A stretch of 64,000 bases of DNA from Orbus hercynius (GCF_003634275.1 NZ_RBWY01000001.1:248001-312000), one strand, 5' to 3'. Shown: positions 1 to 11,267, counted from the stretch's first letter. Numbers and translations are program-made. Notes: a model not told the origin generated them from the sequence alone.

Positions 1-660
1 TCTTCAGGTATTCATCAAGATGGCGTGTTAAAAAATCGTGAAACTTACGAAATTATGACGCCAGAATCGATTGGTTTAAATCAAGTACAGTTAAATTTAA
101 CATCCCGTTCTGGTCGTGCCGCAGTAAAACACAGGTTACAAGAATTAGGTTACCGTGATGAAGATTATAATTTAGATGCGATTTATGCAGCGTTTTTAGC
201 CTTAGCAGACAAAAAAGGCCAAGTGTTTGATTATGATTTAGAAGCTTTAATTTTTATGAATAATCTAAAAGATGATGAAGAGCACTTTGCCTTAGATTAT
301 TTTAACGTACAATCGGGTACGACGGTGGTATCAACTGCGTCAGTTAGTTTAACCGCAGGGGATGAGAAAAAATCAGACGCAGCAACGGGTAATGGTCCTG
401 TCGATGCGGTTTATCAAGCTATTAATCGTATTACAAATATTCCGGTTTCTGTTGTAAAATATCAATTAGCCTCTAAAGGGCAAGGTGAGAATGCATTAGG
501 TCAAGTCGATATTGTGGTTGAATATAATAGCAGACGTTTTCATGGTGTGGGTTTAGCAACGGACATTGTAGAAGCATCAGCTAAAGCGTTAATTAATGCG
601 TTAAATAATATTTATCGTGCTTCAATTGTTGCCGCAGCAAAGCAGCGTTTACACGGTTAA
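1..660 (+). CDS. leuA: 2-isopropylmalate synthase, C-terminal part (cut by window start)
   Basis: The open frame runs in from base 1 with no start codon, so only the C-terminal ~219 residues are present. They cover the end of the catalytic/linker region (SSGIHQDGV, a stretch typical of bacterial LeuA) and the regulatory domain ([15 protein letters not shown]; later [16 protein letters not shown]), which in this family binds leucine for feedback inhibition. LeuA condenses acetyl-CoA with 2-oxoisovalerate, the first committed step of leucine synthesis. It is followed 57 bp later by leuB, then leuC and leuD on the same strand, so this is the classic leuABCD order. Any leader peptide or attenuator would lie upstream of the window. 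Confidence 0.95.
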   Translation, partial: SSGIHQDGVLKNRETYEIMTPESIGLNQVQLNLTSRSGRAAVKHRLQELGYRDEDYNLDAIYAAFLALADKKGQVFDYDLEALIFMNNLKDDEEHFALDYFNVQSGTTVVSTASVSLTAGDEKKSDAATGNGPVDAVYQAINRITNIPVSVVKYQLASKGQGENALGQVDIVVEYNSRRFHGVGLATDIVEASAKALINALNNIYRASIVAAAKQRLHG

Positions 661-708
661 TATGTAAAATTACCTAATTAGAAAATAACACAATAGAAAA
701 ACAATTGA

Positions 709-1797
<1,089 letters not shown>

Positions 1798-1821
1798 TAA
1801 AATTTATAAAGGAATACAGCA

Positions 1822-3234
1822 ATGTCGAGCAAACAACCTAAAACATTGTATCAAAAGTTGTATGATGCACATGTGGTGTATGAAGCACCCAATGAAACAC
1901 CTATTTTATATATCGATCGTCATTTAGTTCATGAGGTCACTTCACCACAAGCATTTGATGGTTTACGCGCGATGAACCGCACGGTTCGTCAGCCGCATAA
2001 AACATTTGCAACGATGGATCATAACACGTCGACCAAAAGTAATGAACTAAGTGCATGTAGTGAAATGGCTAGAATTCAGTTAACTGAATTGGCTAAAAAT
2101 ACCAAAGAGTTCGGTATTTCATTATATGATATTCAAAGCCCGTTAAGAGGGATTGTCCATGTTATTGGGCCTGAGCAAGGGATGACATTACCCGGTATGA
2201 CGATTGTATGTGGTGATTCACATACGGCAACGCATGGTGCTTTTGGTGCTTTAGCCTTTGGTATTGGTACATCTGAAGTTGAGCATGTGTTAGCGACACA
2301 AACCTTAAAACAAGGCCGCGCTAAAACAATGAAAATCGAAGTGAATGGTCAAGTTGCTGAGGGTATTACAGCAAAAGATATTATTCTGGCGATTATTGGC
2401 AAAACAACCAGTGCCGGCGGAACCGGTTATGTGGTTGAGTTTTGTGGTGATGCGATCAAAGCATTATCGATGGAAGGTCGCATGACGTTATGTAATATGG
2501 CGATTGAAATGGGCGCAAAAGCGGGTATCGTTGCACCTGATGACGTTACGTTTAACTATGTTAAAGGGCGTCAGTTTGCGCCAAAAGGCGAGGATTTTGA
2601 TCGTGCAGTTGCTTATTGGCAAACATTAAAAACTGATGATGGTGCGCATTTTGATAAAGTGGTCACTTTAGCGGCTAAAGATATTGCACCACAACTTACT
2701 TGGGGCACAAACCCAGGTCAAGTGACATCAATTGATGGTGTTGTACCCAATCCGCGTGATTTTGATGATTCAATTGAGCAACACTCTGCTGAGCGCGCTT
2801 TGGCCTACATGGGATTAAGCGCTGGTACCAAAATGACGGATATTAAAATTAATAAAGTGTTCATTGGCTCATGTACCAATTCACGTATTGAAGATTTGCG
2901 CGCAGCAGCAAGTATTGCCAAAGGCCGTAAAGTTGCTGATGGTGTGCAAGCATTAGTTGTGCCAGGTTCAGGTCCGGTTAAAGCGCAAGCGGAAGCAGAA
3001 GGATTAGATAAAATTTTTATCGAGGCTGGATTTGAATGGCGCTTACCGGGTTGTTCAATGTGCCTTGCAATGAATGACGACAAATTAGCACCGGGTGATC
3101 GCTGCGCATCGACAAGTAATCGTAACTTTGAAGGTCGTCAAGGTCGTGATGCTAGAACGCATTTAGTGAGCCCTGCAATGGCCGCAGCTGCTGCTATTAC
3201 GGGTCATTTCACCGATATCCGTCAACCATTTTAA
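1822..3234 (+). CDS. leuC: 3-isopropylmalate dehydratase large subunit
   Basis: 470-aa aconitase-family protein, the usual length for enteric LeuC (~466). It carries the family's [4Fe-4S] cysteines: one in FIGSCTNSR and a pair in [10 protein letters not shown]. The N-terminal MDHNTSTK and [13 protein letters not shown] blocks are also typical. With LeuD it isomerises 2-isopropylmalate to 3-isopropylmalate. The start is supported by AAAGGAATA just upstream. The gap to leuB is 24 bp and to leuD also 24 bp, so co-transcription and a balanced heterodimer are expected. Confidence 0.97.
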   Translation: MSSKQPKTLYQKLYDAHVVYEAPNETPILYIDRHLVHEVTSPQAFDGLRAMNRTVRQPHKTFATMDHNTSTKSNELSACSEMARIQLTELAKNTKEFGISLYDIQSPLRGIVHVIGPEQGMTLPGMTIVCGDSHTATHGAFGALAFGIGTSEVEHVLATQTLKQGRAKTMKIEVNGQVAEGITAKDIILAIIGKTTSAGGTGYVVEFCGDAIKALSMEGRMTLCNMAIEMGAKAGIVAPDDVTFNYVKGRQFAPKGEDFDRAVAYWQTLKTDDGAHFDKVVTLAAKDIAPQLTWGTNPGQVTSIDGVVPNPRDFDDSIEQHSAERALAYMGLSAGTKMTDIKINKVFIGSCTNSRIEDLRAAASIAKGRKVADGVQALVVPGSGPVKAQAEAEGLDKIFIEAGFEWRLPGCSMCLAMNDDKLAPGDRCASTSNRNFEGRQGRDARTHLVSPAMAAAAAITGHFTDIRQPF

Positions 3235-3258
3235 GGCTATTACTTTTGGGAAACAATC

Positions 3259-3861
3259 ATGGCTAAATTTACTAAACATCAAGGCTTAGTGGCACCTTTA
3301 GATGCTGCTAATGTTGATACAGATGCAATTATTCCTAAGCAATTTTTACAAAAAGTAACCCGCACCGGGTTTGGCCAACATGCCTTTCATGAGTGGCGAT
3401 TTTTAGATGATGCAGGGCAAAAACCGAATCCGGAATTTGTATTAAATAAACCGCGTTATAAAGGCGCAACTATTTTACTAACACGTGAAAACTTTGGTTG
3501 TGGCTCATCACGTGAGCATGCACCATGGGCGTTAGCTGATTATGGTTTTAAAACGATTATTGGTTCAAGTTTTGCTGATATTTTTTATAATAACTCATTT
3601 AATAACCAGTTATTGTTAGTTAATCTATCGGAAGATGAAGTGGATGAATTATTCAAATTGGTTGATGAAAACGAAGGCATTGAATTTACCGTTGATCTTG
3701 AAAAAGAAGTGGTTATTGCCGGCGATAAAACCTATTCGTTTAAGATTGATCCTTTCAAACGCCACTGCTTGCTAAATGGTTTGGATAATATTGGTTTGAC
3801 ATTACAGCACGAAAGCGCGATTAGTGACTTTGAGCACAAAGTTCCTCGCTTTTTAGCGTAA
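3259..3861 (+). CDS. leuD: 3-isopropylmalate dehydratase small subunit
   Basis: 200-aa swivel-domain subunit of isopropylmalate isomerase, full length. The [13 protein letters not shown] segment near the N-terminus and [15 protein letters not shown] in the middle are the conserved blocks of LeuD. It pairs with LeuC encoded directly upstream. A GGGA-containing ribosome site precedes the ATG. A hairpin followed by a T-rich stretch lies ~14 bp after the stop and probably ends the leu operon. Confidence 0.97.
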   Translation: MAKFTKHQGLVAPLDAANVDTDAIIPKQFLQKVTRTGFGQHAFHEWRFLDDAGQKPNPEFVLNKPRYKGATILLTRENFGCGSSREHAPWALADYGFKTIIGSSFADIFYNNSFNNQLLLVNLSEDEVDELFKLVDENEGIEFTVDLEKEVVIAGDKTYSFKIDPFKRHCLLNGLDNIGLTLQHESAISDFEHKVPRFLA

Positions 3862-3874
3862 TACAATACGGTTC

Positions 3875-3911
3875 ATAGCCCATAAATGGATATTTTATGG
3901 GCTATTTTGTT
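3875..3911 (+). terminator. Rho-independent terminator after leuD
   Basis: Inverted repeat ATAGCCCATAAA / TTTATGGGCTAT with a ~6-7 nt loop, followed by TTTTGTTTT. It sits immediately after leuD and before the methyltransferase gene, as expected for the end of the leu operon. Confidence 0.8.
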
Positions 3912-3941
3912 TTATACCAGTGAAAGAAGTATGAGAGACTT

Positions 3942-4715
3942 ATGACACAATCAGATAGCCATCACGACAGAGTAAAGCTGCAATTTGGCGAGCAAGCAAA
4001 TGCTTATTTAACCAGTTCTGTGCATGCTCAAGGTGACGATTTAAAGCAACTTGCCGTATTATTAGCCAATTATCCTAATGCGAACTTATTAGATTTGGGC
4101 TGTGGGGCTGGGCATGTGAGTTTTTTAGCCGCACAAGCGGTTAAATCAGTCACTGCCTACGATTTATCTGACGAGATGCTAAATGTTGTTAGTAAAACAG
4201 CTAAAGAGAAAGCGTTGCATAATTTAGTGACTACGCAAGGCATCGTTGAAAAATTGCCATTTGCTGATAAAAGCTTTGATATTGTCACTAGTCGTTATTC
4301 ACTTCATCATTGGCGAGATGCTGGTGTGGCAATGCGCGAAGCGGTTCGCGTGTTAAAACCCGGTGGTAAACTTTTTTTAATCGATGTGACGTCACCAGGC
4401 CATCAGGTGCTTGATATCTGGTTGCAAACGGTTGAGGCATTACGAGATACGTCTCATGTTAGAGATTACTCGCCAGGTGAATTACTGACCTTTATTACCG
4501 AAGCTGGGCTAATGGTTGATAAGACCTATCGCTATCGCTTATTATTACAATTTGAAAGTTGGGTTAAACGGATGAGAACGCCTACGCATTTTATTGATGC
4601 GATCAAACAATATCAAGTTTCAGCTAGCAAAGAAGTCCAGCAATATTTTGAGCTTCAAGACGATGGCTCATTTACCAGTGATACACTCCTAATTGAGGCA
4701 ACTAGTCATGAATAA
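3942..4715 (+). CDS. yafE: YafE-like SAM-dependent methyltransferase
   Basis: 257-aa class I methyltransferase (Methyltransf_11 type). Motif I is LLDLGCGAGH at about residues 49-58, and the downstream PFADKSFDIV, SRYSLHHW and LKPGGKL blocks are standard for UbiE/YcgJ-type enzymes. The second half (IWLQTVEALRDTSHVR; VKRMRTPTHF) matches what I recall of E. coli YafE, a protein of unknown substrate, so the symbol is by resemblance. It overlaps the next gene by 8 bp (ATGAATAA), which indicates translational coupling with the HAD phosphatase. The substrate cannot be read from the sequence. Confidence 0.8.
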   Translation: MTQSDSHHDRVKLQFGEQANAYLTSSVHAQGDDLKQLAVLLANYPNANLLDLGCGAGHVSFLAAQAVKSVTAYDLSDEMLNVVSKTAKEKALHNLVTTQGIVEKLPFADKSFDIVTSRYSLHHWRDAGVAMREAVRVLKPGGKLFLIDVTSPGHQVLDIWLQTVEALRDTSHVRDYSPGELLTFITEAGLMVDKTYRYRLLLQFESWVKRMRTPTHFIDAIKQYQVSASKEVQQYFELQDDGSFTSDTLLIEATSHE

Positions 4716-5379
4716 ATTATTTTTAACCAAAGCTGTTTTGTTTGATATGGATGGTGTCTTGCTCGACTCAGAGCCATTATGGGATGAGGCGGTTAAAGAC
4801 GCGCTAGCCATTTACGGTGTTGATTATGATGAGTTACACCGAAAATATGAATTATCATTGACTGGGGTACGTATTGATCAGGTAGCAAATTTATATTGCC
4901 AGCTTGTGCCGGAAAAAAATATGCACAGCGAAACGCTGGTAAACAAAATTATCGACTTAGTTATTGAGAAAGTCTCTGCAACTAAGCCCATTTTTGCAGG
5001 GGTAGAAGAGGCATTAATGCTCTGTCGTGAATTAGGTTTGAAAGTTGGCCTTGCATCGTCTTCACCAATGCGCGTTATTGATGCGGTAACGGATTGTTTG
5101 AATCTCACCCATTATTTTGATGTGCGCGTATCAGCTGAAAAGTTGGCTTATGGCAAACCAAATCCAGACGTGTATTTACTGGCTGCCCAAAAATTGGGTG
5201 AAAGTCCGTTTAACTGTTTGACGATTGAAGATTCTATTCCAGGTATGATTGCAACGAAAGCGGCGCAAATGAAATCGATCGTGATTCCAGCCGCGCATGA
5301 GCGCACTCTTCCACAGTGGTGCCTTGCTGACTATCAATTTAAATCACTATTGGAACTGTCTCGAGCACATTTAAAATAA
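4708..5379 (+). CDS. hxpB: HAD-family sugar phosphatase, HxpB/YniC type
   Basis: 223-aa haloacid dehalogenase-like phosphatase. The nucleophile motif is FDMDGVLLDSEP near the N-terminus, motif II is the SSS of GLASSSP, and motifs III/IV are K in YGKPNPD and EDSIPGM. The overall sequence, including the conserved IDxV block and SAEKL, resembles E. coli YniC (hexitol/2-deoxyglucose-6-phosphate phosphatase). The start was set at the ATG at 4708, which has GAGG 10 nt upstream; an in-frame TTG at 4693 would only add five residues. It overlaps the methyltransferase gene by 8 bp. Confidence 0.85.
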   Translation: MNKLFLTKAVLFDMDGVLLDSEPLWDEAVKDALAIYGVDYDELHRKYELSLTGVRIDQVANLYCQLVPEKNMHSETLVNKIIDLVIEKVSATKPIFAGVEEALMLCRELGLKVGLASSSPMRVIDAVTDCLNLTHYFDVRVSAEKLAYGKPNPDVYLLAAQKLGESPFNCLTIEDSIPGMIATKAAQMKSIVIPAAHERTLPQWCLADYQFKSLLELSRAHLK

Positions 5380-5491
5380 TCGAAAAGTGCTGATTAAGTT
5401 TGGAATTTTGTCTACTTTAAGTTATAACTAGTATATACTTATTAGTAGTTTGATAATTTATATATTCACAATTTGATATAAGGGGTTATTC

Positions 5492-5812
5492 ATGGAAAAG
5501 GATAAAGTAGTAAAACCTTCATTCCAGAACGTATTAGAGTATGTTCGTCTATCTCGTCGTTTAAATAAACTCAAACGCGAAATCACTGATAATGAGAAAA
5601 AAATTCGTGACAACCAAAAACGTGTGTTGCTACTTGAAAATTTAAGTGATTATATTAAACCTAATATGACGTATGATGAAGTTCAAGCAATTATTGCCAA
5701 TATGAAACTTGATTATGAAGATCGTGTTGATGACTTTATTATTAAAAATGCTGAAATCTCAAAAGAGCGTCGTGAAATATCATCAAAAATGCGTGTAATG
5801 AGCTGCAGCTAA
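5492..5812 (+). CDS. tmaR: TmaR (YeeX/DUF496), PTS system regulator
   Basis: 106-aa DUF496 protein, highly similar over its length to E. coli YeeX/Tma[10 protein letters not shown](Y/F)[17 protein letters not shown] and NLSDYIKP are all present. In E. coli TmaR clusters at the cell pole and holds enzyme I of the phosphotransferase system there, tuning sugar uptake. The sequence is strongly charged and predicted to be largely helical or coiled-coil, without membrane segments. It has its own unit: ~110 bp AT-rich upstream region (a weak TTGTCT-18-TATATA promoter candidate at 5408-5437), AAGGGG before the ATG, and a strong terminator right after. Confidence 0.93.
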   Translation: MEKDKVVKPSFQNVLEYVRLSRRLNKLKREITDNEKKIRDNQKRVLLLENLSDYIKPNMTYDEVQAIIANMKLDYEDRVDDFIIKNAEISKERREISSKMRVMSCS

Positions 5813-5828
5813 GCTTTAGCGAGTTACT

Positions 5829-5859
5829 AAAAAACCAAAACAACTGTTTTGGTTTTTTT
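5829..5859 (+). terminator. Bidirectional terminator between tmaR and yciH
   Basis: Perfect stem AAAAAACCAAAAC / GTTTTGGTTTTTT with a 4-nt loop. The A-rich and T-rich arms make it work on both strands, as suits the convergent tmaR and pyrF-yciH units. Confidence 0.85.
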
Positions 5860-5877
5860 ATGCTTAAAACAATCTAA

Positions 5878-6198
5878 CTATCCACCAGCGAATTTGACTC
5901 TAAAGCCTTTTGATTCCAGTAACTCTTTGAGTAGTTCTCGTTTATCGCCTTGAATCTCAATGGTACCCTCTTTGACGCTGCCACCACAACCACAGCGTTT
6001 TTTTAACTCAGCGGCAAGCTTAGTCAATTCTATATTCTCTAAGTCTAATCCGGAGATGACACAAACTCCTTTGCCTTTTCTACCCGCCGTTTGTTTTTGT
6101 ATACGAACAATGCCATCGCCTTTGGAACTGATAGATTTATTGGGTACTGGTTTTATTCGACCTGTTTCAGTCGAATAAACAAGATGATTTTCTGACAT
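5878..6198 (-). CDS. yciH: SUI1-family translation factor YciH
   Basis: 106-aa eIF1/SUI1 domain protein. Signature blocks: LVYSTETGRI at the N-terminus, GDGIVRIQ, AGRKGKGVCVI, LAAELKKRCGCGGSVK and the C-terminal FAGG. YciH is the bacterial homologue of initiation factor SUI1; it has been linked to start-site fidelity and to global translational control. The start is the ATG at 6198: an upstream extension of 29 residues is open but unlike the family and would overlap the end of pyrF. It follows pyrF by about 10 bp, the usual enteric pairing. Confidence 0.92.
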   Translation of the reverse strand: MSENHLVYSTETGRIKPVPNKSISSKGDGIVRIQKQTAGRKGKGVCVISGLDLENIELTKLAAELKKRCGCGGSVKEGTIEIQGDKRELLKELLESKGFRVKFAGG

Positions 6199-6208
6199 AA
6201 GACAAACC

Positions 6209-6907
6209 TTAAACGGGCTCGAGTGTTGATAATATATCTCGTAGTGTTTGCTCAGGCTGATCAGATTGGGTAATTGGGCGACCAATAACTAAATAATCTG
6301 ACCCTGCTGCTTGAGCACGTTGCGGGGTCATTATTCGGCGTTGGTCATCTGGATCCGTGCCAACTGGACGGATGCCTGGTGTTACTAATTTGAAATCGCT
6401 ACCTAAGCGAGTCCTAAAACTTTGTACTTCTTTAGCTGAGCACACAACACCATCTAAACCACAGTTTTTAGCAAGTACTGCCAGCCTTGTCGCTTGCTCT
6501 AATGGTGACACATTGATGCCAATTTCATTTAAATCAGCTGATTCCATACTAGTTAACACGGTAACGGCAATTAGCATGGGTGCATCTTTACCATAAGAAT
6601 AGAGCGCATCTTTAGCAGCTTGCATCATGCGTGAGCCACCACTTGCGTGAACATTCGTCATCCAAACACCGAGATCCGCTGCAGCGGTCACTGCTTTTGC
6701 AACTGTATTTGGAATATCATGAAATTTTAAGTCAAGGAAGACTTCAAAGCCTTTATTATGAATTTGTTTAATAAATTCGGGACCTGCTATTGTAAATAGC
6801 TCTTTACCGATTTTTAAACGGCAATCTGTTGGTTCAACACGATCAATAAAATTCCATGCTGATTTAATATCGGCAAAATCGACAGCAACAATAATTGGTG
6901 ATGGCAT
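6209..6907 (-). CDS. pyrF: Orotidine-5'-phosphate decarboxylase
   Basis: 232-aa OMP decarboxylase, the last step of UMP synthesis. The catalytic D-x-K-x-x-D signature is DLKFHD at residues 59-64, and the C-terminal phosphate-binding loops VTPGIRP and LVIGRPIT are present. Length matches enteric PyrF (~245). It heads a two-gene unit with yciH. The ATG follows an AAGGGAATTA ribosome site. lapB, which precedes pyrF in E. coli, is not next to it here; holB lies upstream instead. Confidence 0.97.
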   Translation of the reverse strand: MPSPIIVAVDFADIKSAWNFIDRVEPTDCRLKIGKELFTIAGPEFIKQIHNKGFEVFLDLKFHDIPNTVAKAVTAAADLGVWMTNVHASGGSRMMQAAKDALYSYGKDAPMLIAVTVLTSMESADLNEIGINVSPLEQATRLAVLAKNCGLDGVVCSAKEVQSFRTRLGSDFKLVTPGIRPVGTDPDDQRRIMTPQRAQAAGSDYLVIGRPITQSDQPEQTLRDILSTLEPV

Positions 6908-6999
6908 GATATAATTCCCTTGTATAAATGCACTATTCTAGCAATTCATCGAAATATAACTGAGTGCTATTATAGCAATACTTACACTCTATTTTGAAG

Positions 7000-8019
7000 T
7001 TAATTAGCCGAAGAATAGAGGATTATTTCCGATTGAGCTAGTAGATTACTTATGATTAAGTCTTGATTCAAACTTGTGATGGTGGCAAGTTGTTTACGGG
7101 TACTTTGCCACCGCTCATAAAGCTCAATGATTTTTTCAACTTTATATGTAGCAATTAATCTAATGAGTGGCACCTGATCGCGGTTAATAATGAATCGACC
7201 TGATTTCTGTTTAGCTTTGAGCGCATCGCTAATGAGTGTACAAAACCAGTCTAAGTACATGAAGATATTGTCTTGATGAATTAATATCTCACGCAACGCC
7301 CACATCTCTTTTTGCATCATATTATGTTGTAATTGCTGATTAAATTGCTCACGTGCTTGCCAGCACTCGGTCGTTAATAGCGATAATGCAGCCAAAGGAG
7401 CATTACAACTTAGTAACAAGGCGGTTGCCAATTGATTGTCATTATACTGACCGCAATCGCACTTTGTTTTTAGCCAAGAGATTGATGTTTCAATATCAGG
7501 AACCGCTAAAAAATAAAATTGACAACGACTGCGAATTGTCGGTAATAGTTGACCATTATTTTTGTCTGAAAGTAGAAAATAGGTATTTTCTGGTGGTTCT
7601 TCTAATGTTTTTAGTAACGCATTGGCTGCGGCTTCTGTCATCTGTGAAGCGGCTTTTATCCAAATAACTTTATTGCCACCTTGCTGAGCACGTTCATATA
7701 TTTTTTTTGTTATTTGTCTAATTTGATCAACGCCAATCAACAATTTATTTTTTTCGGGTTCAATCACATCATAGTCAGGATGATTATTTGCTAAGAATAG
7801 CTGGCAGTGATGGCATTGTTGGCATGGTTGGTTATGCTTTGGCGTTAAGCACAGCAAACGCATTGCCAGCTGACTCATGAGGAGATCTTCACCCGAGCCA
7901 GGCAGATAATGAATTAAGCGCGCATGGTGAGCTCGTCCTTGATTTAAAGGTAGCGTTAAATCCCGATAGCCATTTAGCAACCAAGGATAAGCTGCAATAG
8001 TCGAATTAGTCGATTCCAT
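7000..8019 (-). CDS. holB: DNA polymerase III delta' subunit
   Basis: 339-aa clamp-loader subunit. Conserved blocks include YPWL at the start, the zinc-binding [48 protein letters not shown] and the SRC motif in TIRSRCQF (sensor 1 region of delta'). There is no Walker A motif, as expected for delta'. I set the start at the ATG at 8019 ([14 protein letters not shown]), because the family begins just before YPWL; an ATG at 8058 would add 13 residues. The gene overlaps the 3' end of tmk by 14 bp, giving the normal tmk-holB coupling. Confidence 0.93.
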   Translation of the reverse strand: MESTNSTIAAYPWLLNGYRDLTLPLNQGRAHHARLIHYLPGSGEDLLMSQLAMRLLCLTPKHNQPCQQCHHCQLFLANNHPDYDVIEPEKNKLLIGVDQIRQITKKIYERAQQGGNKVIWIKAASQMTEAAANALLKTLEEPPENTYFLLSDKNNGQLLPTIRSRCQFYFLAVPDIETSISWLKTKCDCGQYNDNQLATALLLSCNAPLAALSLLTTECWQAREQFNQQLQHNMMQKEMWALREILIHQDNIFMYLDWFCTLISDALKAKQKSGRFIINRDQVPLIRLIATYKVEKIIELYERWQSTRKQLATITSLNQDLIISNLLAQSEIILYSSAN

Positions 8020-8644
8020 TTGAGTGCAACCAAAGATTAAGGACGTGTTGAAGATCATGTGTTACGTGTTCTAGCGATTGTGAAGCATCAATTGTGATGA
8101 TACTTTTATCACGACGGGCTAGTTCTAAATAACGAGCACGAATGCGCTCGAAAAATGGTAAGGATTCTTGCTCGATACGATCAAGTGCACCACGGGATCT
8201 TGCGCGTTGTAAACCTAATTCAGGTGAGATATCCATATAAATGGTTAAATCGGGTTTAAATCCTGCCAATACACCTTCTCTTAACATTGAAAGGAATTGT
8301 GGATCGATTTGCCTGCCGCCACCTTGATAAGCTTGGGTTGACAGATCATGGCGATCACCAATCACCCATTTATTGGCCTGTAATGCTGGTTTTATGACGT
8401 TTTCGATGAGTTGAATACGAGCGGCATAAAACATCAATAACTCTGCTTTATCAGTGAGTGGCTCATCGTTGAGACCCTTTTTTATAATAGTTCGTAATGC
8501 TTCTGCAATCGCAGTGCCACCAGGTTCTCTTGTATAGACAAGTTCAGTAATATTTTTCTTGATTAAAATATGGGTAACAGCATTGATGGCGGTTGTTTTT
8601 CCTGCGCCTTCAAGACCTTCAATAACAATAAACTTACCAAGCAT
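8006..8644 (-). CDS. tmk: Thymidylate kinase
   Basis: 212-aa dTMP kinase converting dTMP to dTDP. The P-loop is GLEGAGKTT at residues ~10-18, followed by YTREPGGT (DRX-type substrate loop), [16 protein letters not shown] and the lid-region arginines [12 protein letters not shown]. Length is standard. It is translated together with holB (14-bp overlap), linking nucleotide supply and replication. The yceG gene that usually precedes tmk in enterics is not present; upstream is a 270-bp AT-rich spacer. Confidence 0.96.
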   Translation of the reverse strand: MLGKFIVIEGLEGAGKTTAINAVTHILIKKNITELVYTREPGGTAIAEALRTIIKKGLNDEPLTDKAELLMFYAARIQLIENVIKPALQANKWVIGDRHDLSTQAYQGGGRQIDPQFLSMLREGVLAGFKPDLTIYMDISPELGLQRARSRGALDRIEQESLPFFERIRARYLELARRDKSIITIDASQSLEHVTHDLQHVLNLWLHSNGID

Positions 8645-8922
8645 AAGATCAATCCTTCGTTTTTAACAATCAGAATTATACGCTATTATCATATAAAATA
8701 CTTATCAATTTATTTATCTTTAGTATGATTTTTAATCATTTTATTTGTTTTTTTAGTTATCGATATATTTTTTAAAATTTATTTGTTTTTAAAAAAGAAA
8801 TAAATAAACGTAAAAAATTAGATAATTGTGTTTTTTGTGTTGAAAAGCAAAAAAAAGCCATCATAATAACACTAAATGAGTAATCTATTTAATATTATAA
8901 TTTGCAAGTGGGAGATGAAAAA
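8645..8922. other. AT-rich spacer between tmk and the small ORF
   Basis: 278 bp, very AT-rich, with runs of A and T. An imperfect inverted repeat TTTATTTGTTTTT / AAAAAAGAAATAAATAAA lies around 8778-8812. No reading frame with a ribosome site was seen on either strand. It should hold the divergent promoters for tmk (minus) and the 62-aa gene (plus). Confidence 0.5.
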
Positions 8923-9111
8923 ATGGTTAACGATATGACACTAGAACAGCTTGAAGTTGTACTACGTAAAATAAATTGGGCTCAAGAAATTCTTAATTCA
9001 GCACAAAATAGTGCTGAAGATTCGAAAATTATTGATATTTTATCTGGTATTTCATTTATTATTGGCTCAGCATCATGTGATGTCGAAAATTTATATAGTG
9101 CTTTACGATAA
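8923..9111 (+). CDS. Small hypothetical protein (62 aa)
   Basis: I do not recognise this family. The 62-residue protein is acidic and predicted helical: an N-terminal amphipathic part (LEQLEVVLRKINWAQEIL) and a hydrophobic second half (IIDILSGISFIIGSASC). It has no obvious signal peptide. Start chosen at the ATG at 8923 because GGAG lies 8 nt upstream; a TTG at 8902 would add seven residues. It forms a transcription unit of its own, ended by a strong terminator, which supports it being real. The two-helix shape would suit a dimerising regulator or a small structural protein, but that is speculation. Confidence 0.65.
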   Translation: MVNDMTLEQLEVVLRKINWAQEILNSAQNSAEDSKIIDILSGISFIIGSASCDVENLYSALR

Positions 9112-9138
9112 TAAAAAATGAATGTTTAACTCAAAATG

Positions 9139-9163
9139 ATCCCGCTGAGTGCGGGATTTTTTT
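9139..9163 (+). terminator. Terminator of the 62-aa gene
   Basis: Stem ATCCCGC / GCGGGAT with loop TGAGT followed by seven T. The T-run overlaps the stop codon of the convergent nitroreductase gene. Confidence 0.85.
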
Positions 9164-9812
9164 ATAGATAAGTGGTTATTTCTTCTTTAGACCATCTAAA
9201 TTGTGTTGATTGCGGATTTTTACGATATCCAAAGGCAAGACATAAGGCAATACCAAAATTGTGTTCATTAATCTGAGGGCTAGCTTTAGCAAGTTCTGCG
9301 AGCAATTTATCTGCTTGAAAACCACCGATCGCACACGAGTCAATTTGACGATAAGCCGCTGCGGTCATCATATTTGCGCACGGGATGTAGCATTGCATTT
9401 CAGACCAATTATCTACACTTACGCCATGCGATAATCCGTTATTACAGTAATTGATAAAATATTGACAGGCGGCATCAAGATCAAAAGAAGCACCATCAGT
9501 TGGTAATGAACGTTGGACGGTTTGCCTTAAATATTCACTTTGCATTGTAAATTGTGTTGATTTACGATATAGGACGACGATGAAATGAGAGCAGGTTGTT
9601 ACTTGCTGCTGATTATAACAGGCTGTTTTTAATTTTTCTTTCAGTGAGTCATTCGTAGTCACAACAAAGTGCCAAGGTTCCATGCCAAATGAAGAGGGTG
9701 AAGTTCGTCCTGCTTCCAAAATATAATCAATATCTTGTGCGGATATTTTTTTTGCCTCGTCGAAAACTTTGCAAGCATGACGAAAATTAAAAGCTTGAGT
9801 GAGCTTATCCAT
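9162..9812 (-). CDS. NAD(P)H-dependent nitroreductase (NfsB-like)
   Basis: 216-aa flavin nitroreductase. It shows the family's FMN-binding pattern: FRHACKVFD at the N-terminus (R-x-S/A type), AGRTSPSSFGMEPWHFVV, and the C-terminal FGYRKN preceded by CAIGGF. Such enzymes reduce nitro compounds or quinones with NAD(P)H. Length fits NfsB/Rdx-type proteins (~215-220). It lies 17 bp downstream of ampG on the same strand and is probably co-transcribed with it. The physiological substrate cannot be told from the sequence. Confidence 0.85.
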   Translation of the reverse strand: MDKLTQAFNFRHACKVFDEAKKISAQDIDYILEAGRTSPSSFGMEPWHFVVTTNDSLKEKLKTACYNQQQVTTCSHFIVVLYRKSTQFTMQSEYLRQTVQRSLPTDGASFDLDAACQYFINYCNNGLSHGVSVDNWSEMQCYIPCANMMTAAAYRQIDSCAIGGFQADKLLAELAKASPQINEHNFGIALCLAFGYRKNPQSTQFRWSKEEITTYL

Positions 9813-9829
9813 GTTGTCTCCAGTCTAAA

Positions 9830-11098
9830 TTATTTTGATTGCCACGGTGCTACTTTATATAGTAGCAACATTCCGGGAATAGCAAGTATCGTACATAACC
9901 CAAAAAAATTTGTCCATCCCACATTTTCGACAATAACACCAGTTGATGCATTGATCAGTGTTCGAGGAATTGAGGCAAAACTAGTGAAAAGTGCAAATTG
10001 GGTTGCGGTATATAATGGATTGGTTGTTTTGGCAATAAAAGCGACAAAAGCTGCCGTCCCTAAACCCACACCTAACGCTTCAAAGCCAATGACGGCTGCC
10101 AATAAAATAAGCTGGGCTGATCGAATGTTTTCAAATGGTCCTTCAATTGATAACCACAAAAATCCGAGTATTGATAACAATTGCACAATTCCAAATAACC
10201 ATAATGCACGATTAATTCCAATTTTAATCATCGTAATGCCGCCGATTAAGGCACCAAATACACTTGGCCATAGTGAGGCATTTTTGGCAATTAATCCGAT
10301 ATCTATGCGGGTAAATCCCATTTTAAGATAAAAGGGTGTTGCAAGGGATGTTGCCATGCTATCGCCTAATTTATACAGGAAAATAAATGCCAGAATCGTT
10401 AGCGCTGATTTTATGCCATTACGCTGAATAAATTCAACAAATGGTTTTGTGATGATATTTTCAATTTTATACGGTTTAGCAGTGAATTTATTGGGTTCTT
10501 TAACCAATAATGTCATAACGATGGCTGGGAACATAAAACACGCGGTAATCATAAATACAATGTCCCAAGCATAAAAATTAGATAAGATTAATGAAAGCGA
10601 TCCCGGTACTAAACCAGCAATGCGATAAGCGTTAATATGAATACTATTACCGAGTCCTAGCTCTTTATCTGAAAGTAGCTCTCGCCGAAAGGCATCAAGC
10701 GCAACATCTTGGGTAGCTGAAAAAAGTGCTATTGCAAAGCTGAGAATGGCGATAAGCATAATATTGAGCTGGGGTGAAATAAATCCTAATACTGCGATAC
10801 TAAAGAATAATAAAATTTGTGTGCAAATCATCCATCCTCGTCTACGCCCCATATTAAATAATGAAATATTATCCATGAACGGTGCCCAGAGGAATTTCCA
10901 TACATAGGGTATTTGAGTAAGTGTAAATGCACCAATTGTTTTGATGTTAACACCTTCACTTTCTAACCAAGCAGGCATTAGTTGAATTAAAAGATAGAGT
11001 GGTAATCCAGATGCAAAACCAGTAAAAACGCAAATGAGCATTTTAGTTGTTAAAATGGTGCGGATGATCGATTCAGTATTTTGTGCTTTATTATTCAT
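9830..11098 (-). CDS. ampG: AmpG-type muropeptide permease (MFS)
   Basis: 422-aa polytopic membrane protein with about 12 hydrophobic segments. AmpG hallmarks: FASGLPLYLL in the first segment, KTIGAFTLTQIPYVWKFLWAPFMD, GRRRGWM in the loop after segment 2, SATQDVALDAFRRELL, LYKLGDSMATSLATPF and GTAAFVAFI. AmpG imports anhydro-muropeptides from the periplasm for peptidoglycan recycling. E. coli AmpG is ~490 aa with two extra C-terminal segments; this copy ends earlier, as in shorter AmpG relatives. The downstream nitroreductase gene is 17 bp away. No clear ribosome site is visible before the ATG. Confidence 0.88.
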   Translation of the reverse strand: MNNKAQNTESIIRTILTTKMLICVFTGFASGLPLYLLIQLMPAWLESEGVNIKTIGAFTLTQIPYVWKFLWAPFMDNISLFNMGRRRGWMICTQILLFFSIAVLGFISPQLNIMLIAILSFAIALFSATQDVALDAFRRELLSDKELGLGNSIHINAYRIAGLVPGSLSLILSNFYAWDIVFMITACFMFPAIVMTLLVKEPNKFTAKPYKIENIITKPFVEFIQRNGIKSALTILAFIFLYKLGDSMATSLATPFYLKMGFTRIDIGLIAKNASLWPSVFGALIGGITMIKIGINRALWLFGIVQLLSILGFLWLSIEGPFENIRSAQLILLAAVIGFEALGVGLGTAAFVAFIAKTTNPLYTATQFALFTSFASIPRTLINASTGVIVENVGWTNFFGLCTILAIPGMLLLYKVAPWQSK

Positions 11099-11267
11099 GT
11101 CAATCGCATATGCTATTTTGTATTTTTATCTATAGGCTATATTGATTATACCACAGCTTGCGTGTAGGAATATCATCTGTTTTAAAAACCATGAATATAG
11201 AACTTAGTATCAATATTTTAGTCTCTATCATCATGCTAAATCAGAAAATTGCAGCAATAGCTATCTA

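Noticed and set aside
7353-7667. 104-codon frame on the plus strand within holB
   Set aside because: Antisense shadow of a well-conserved gene, without ribosome site or motif.
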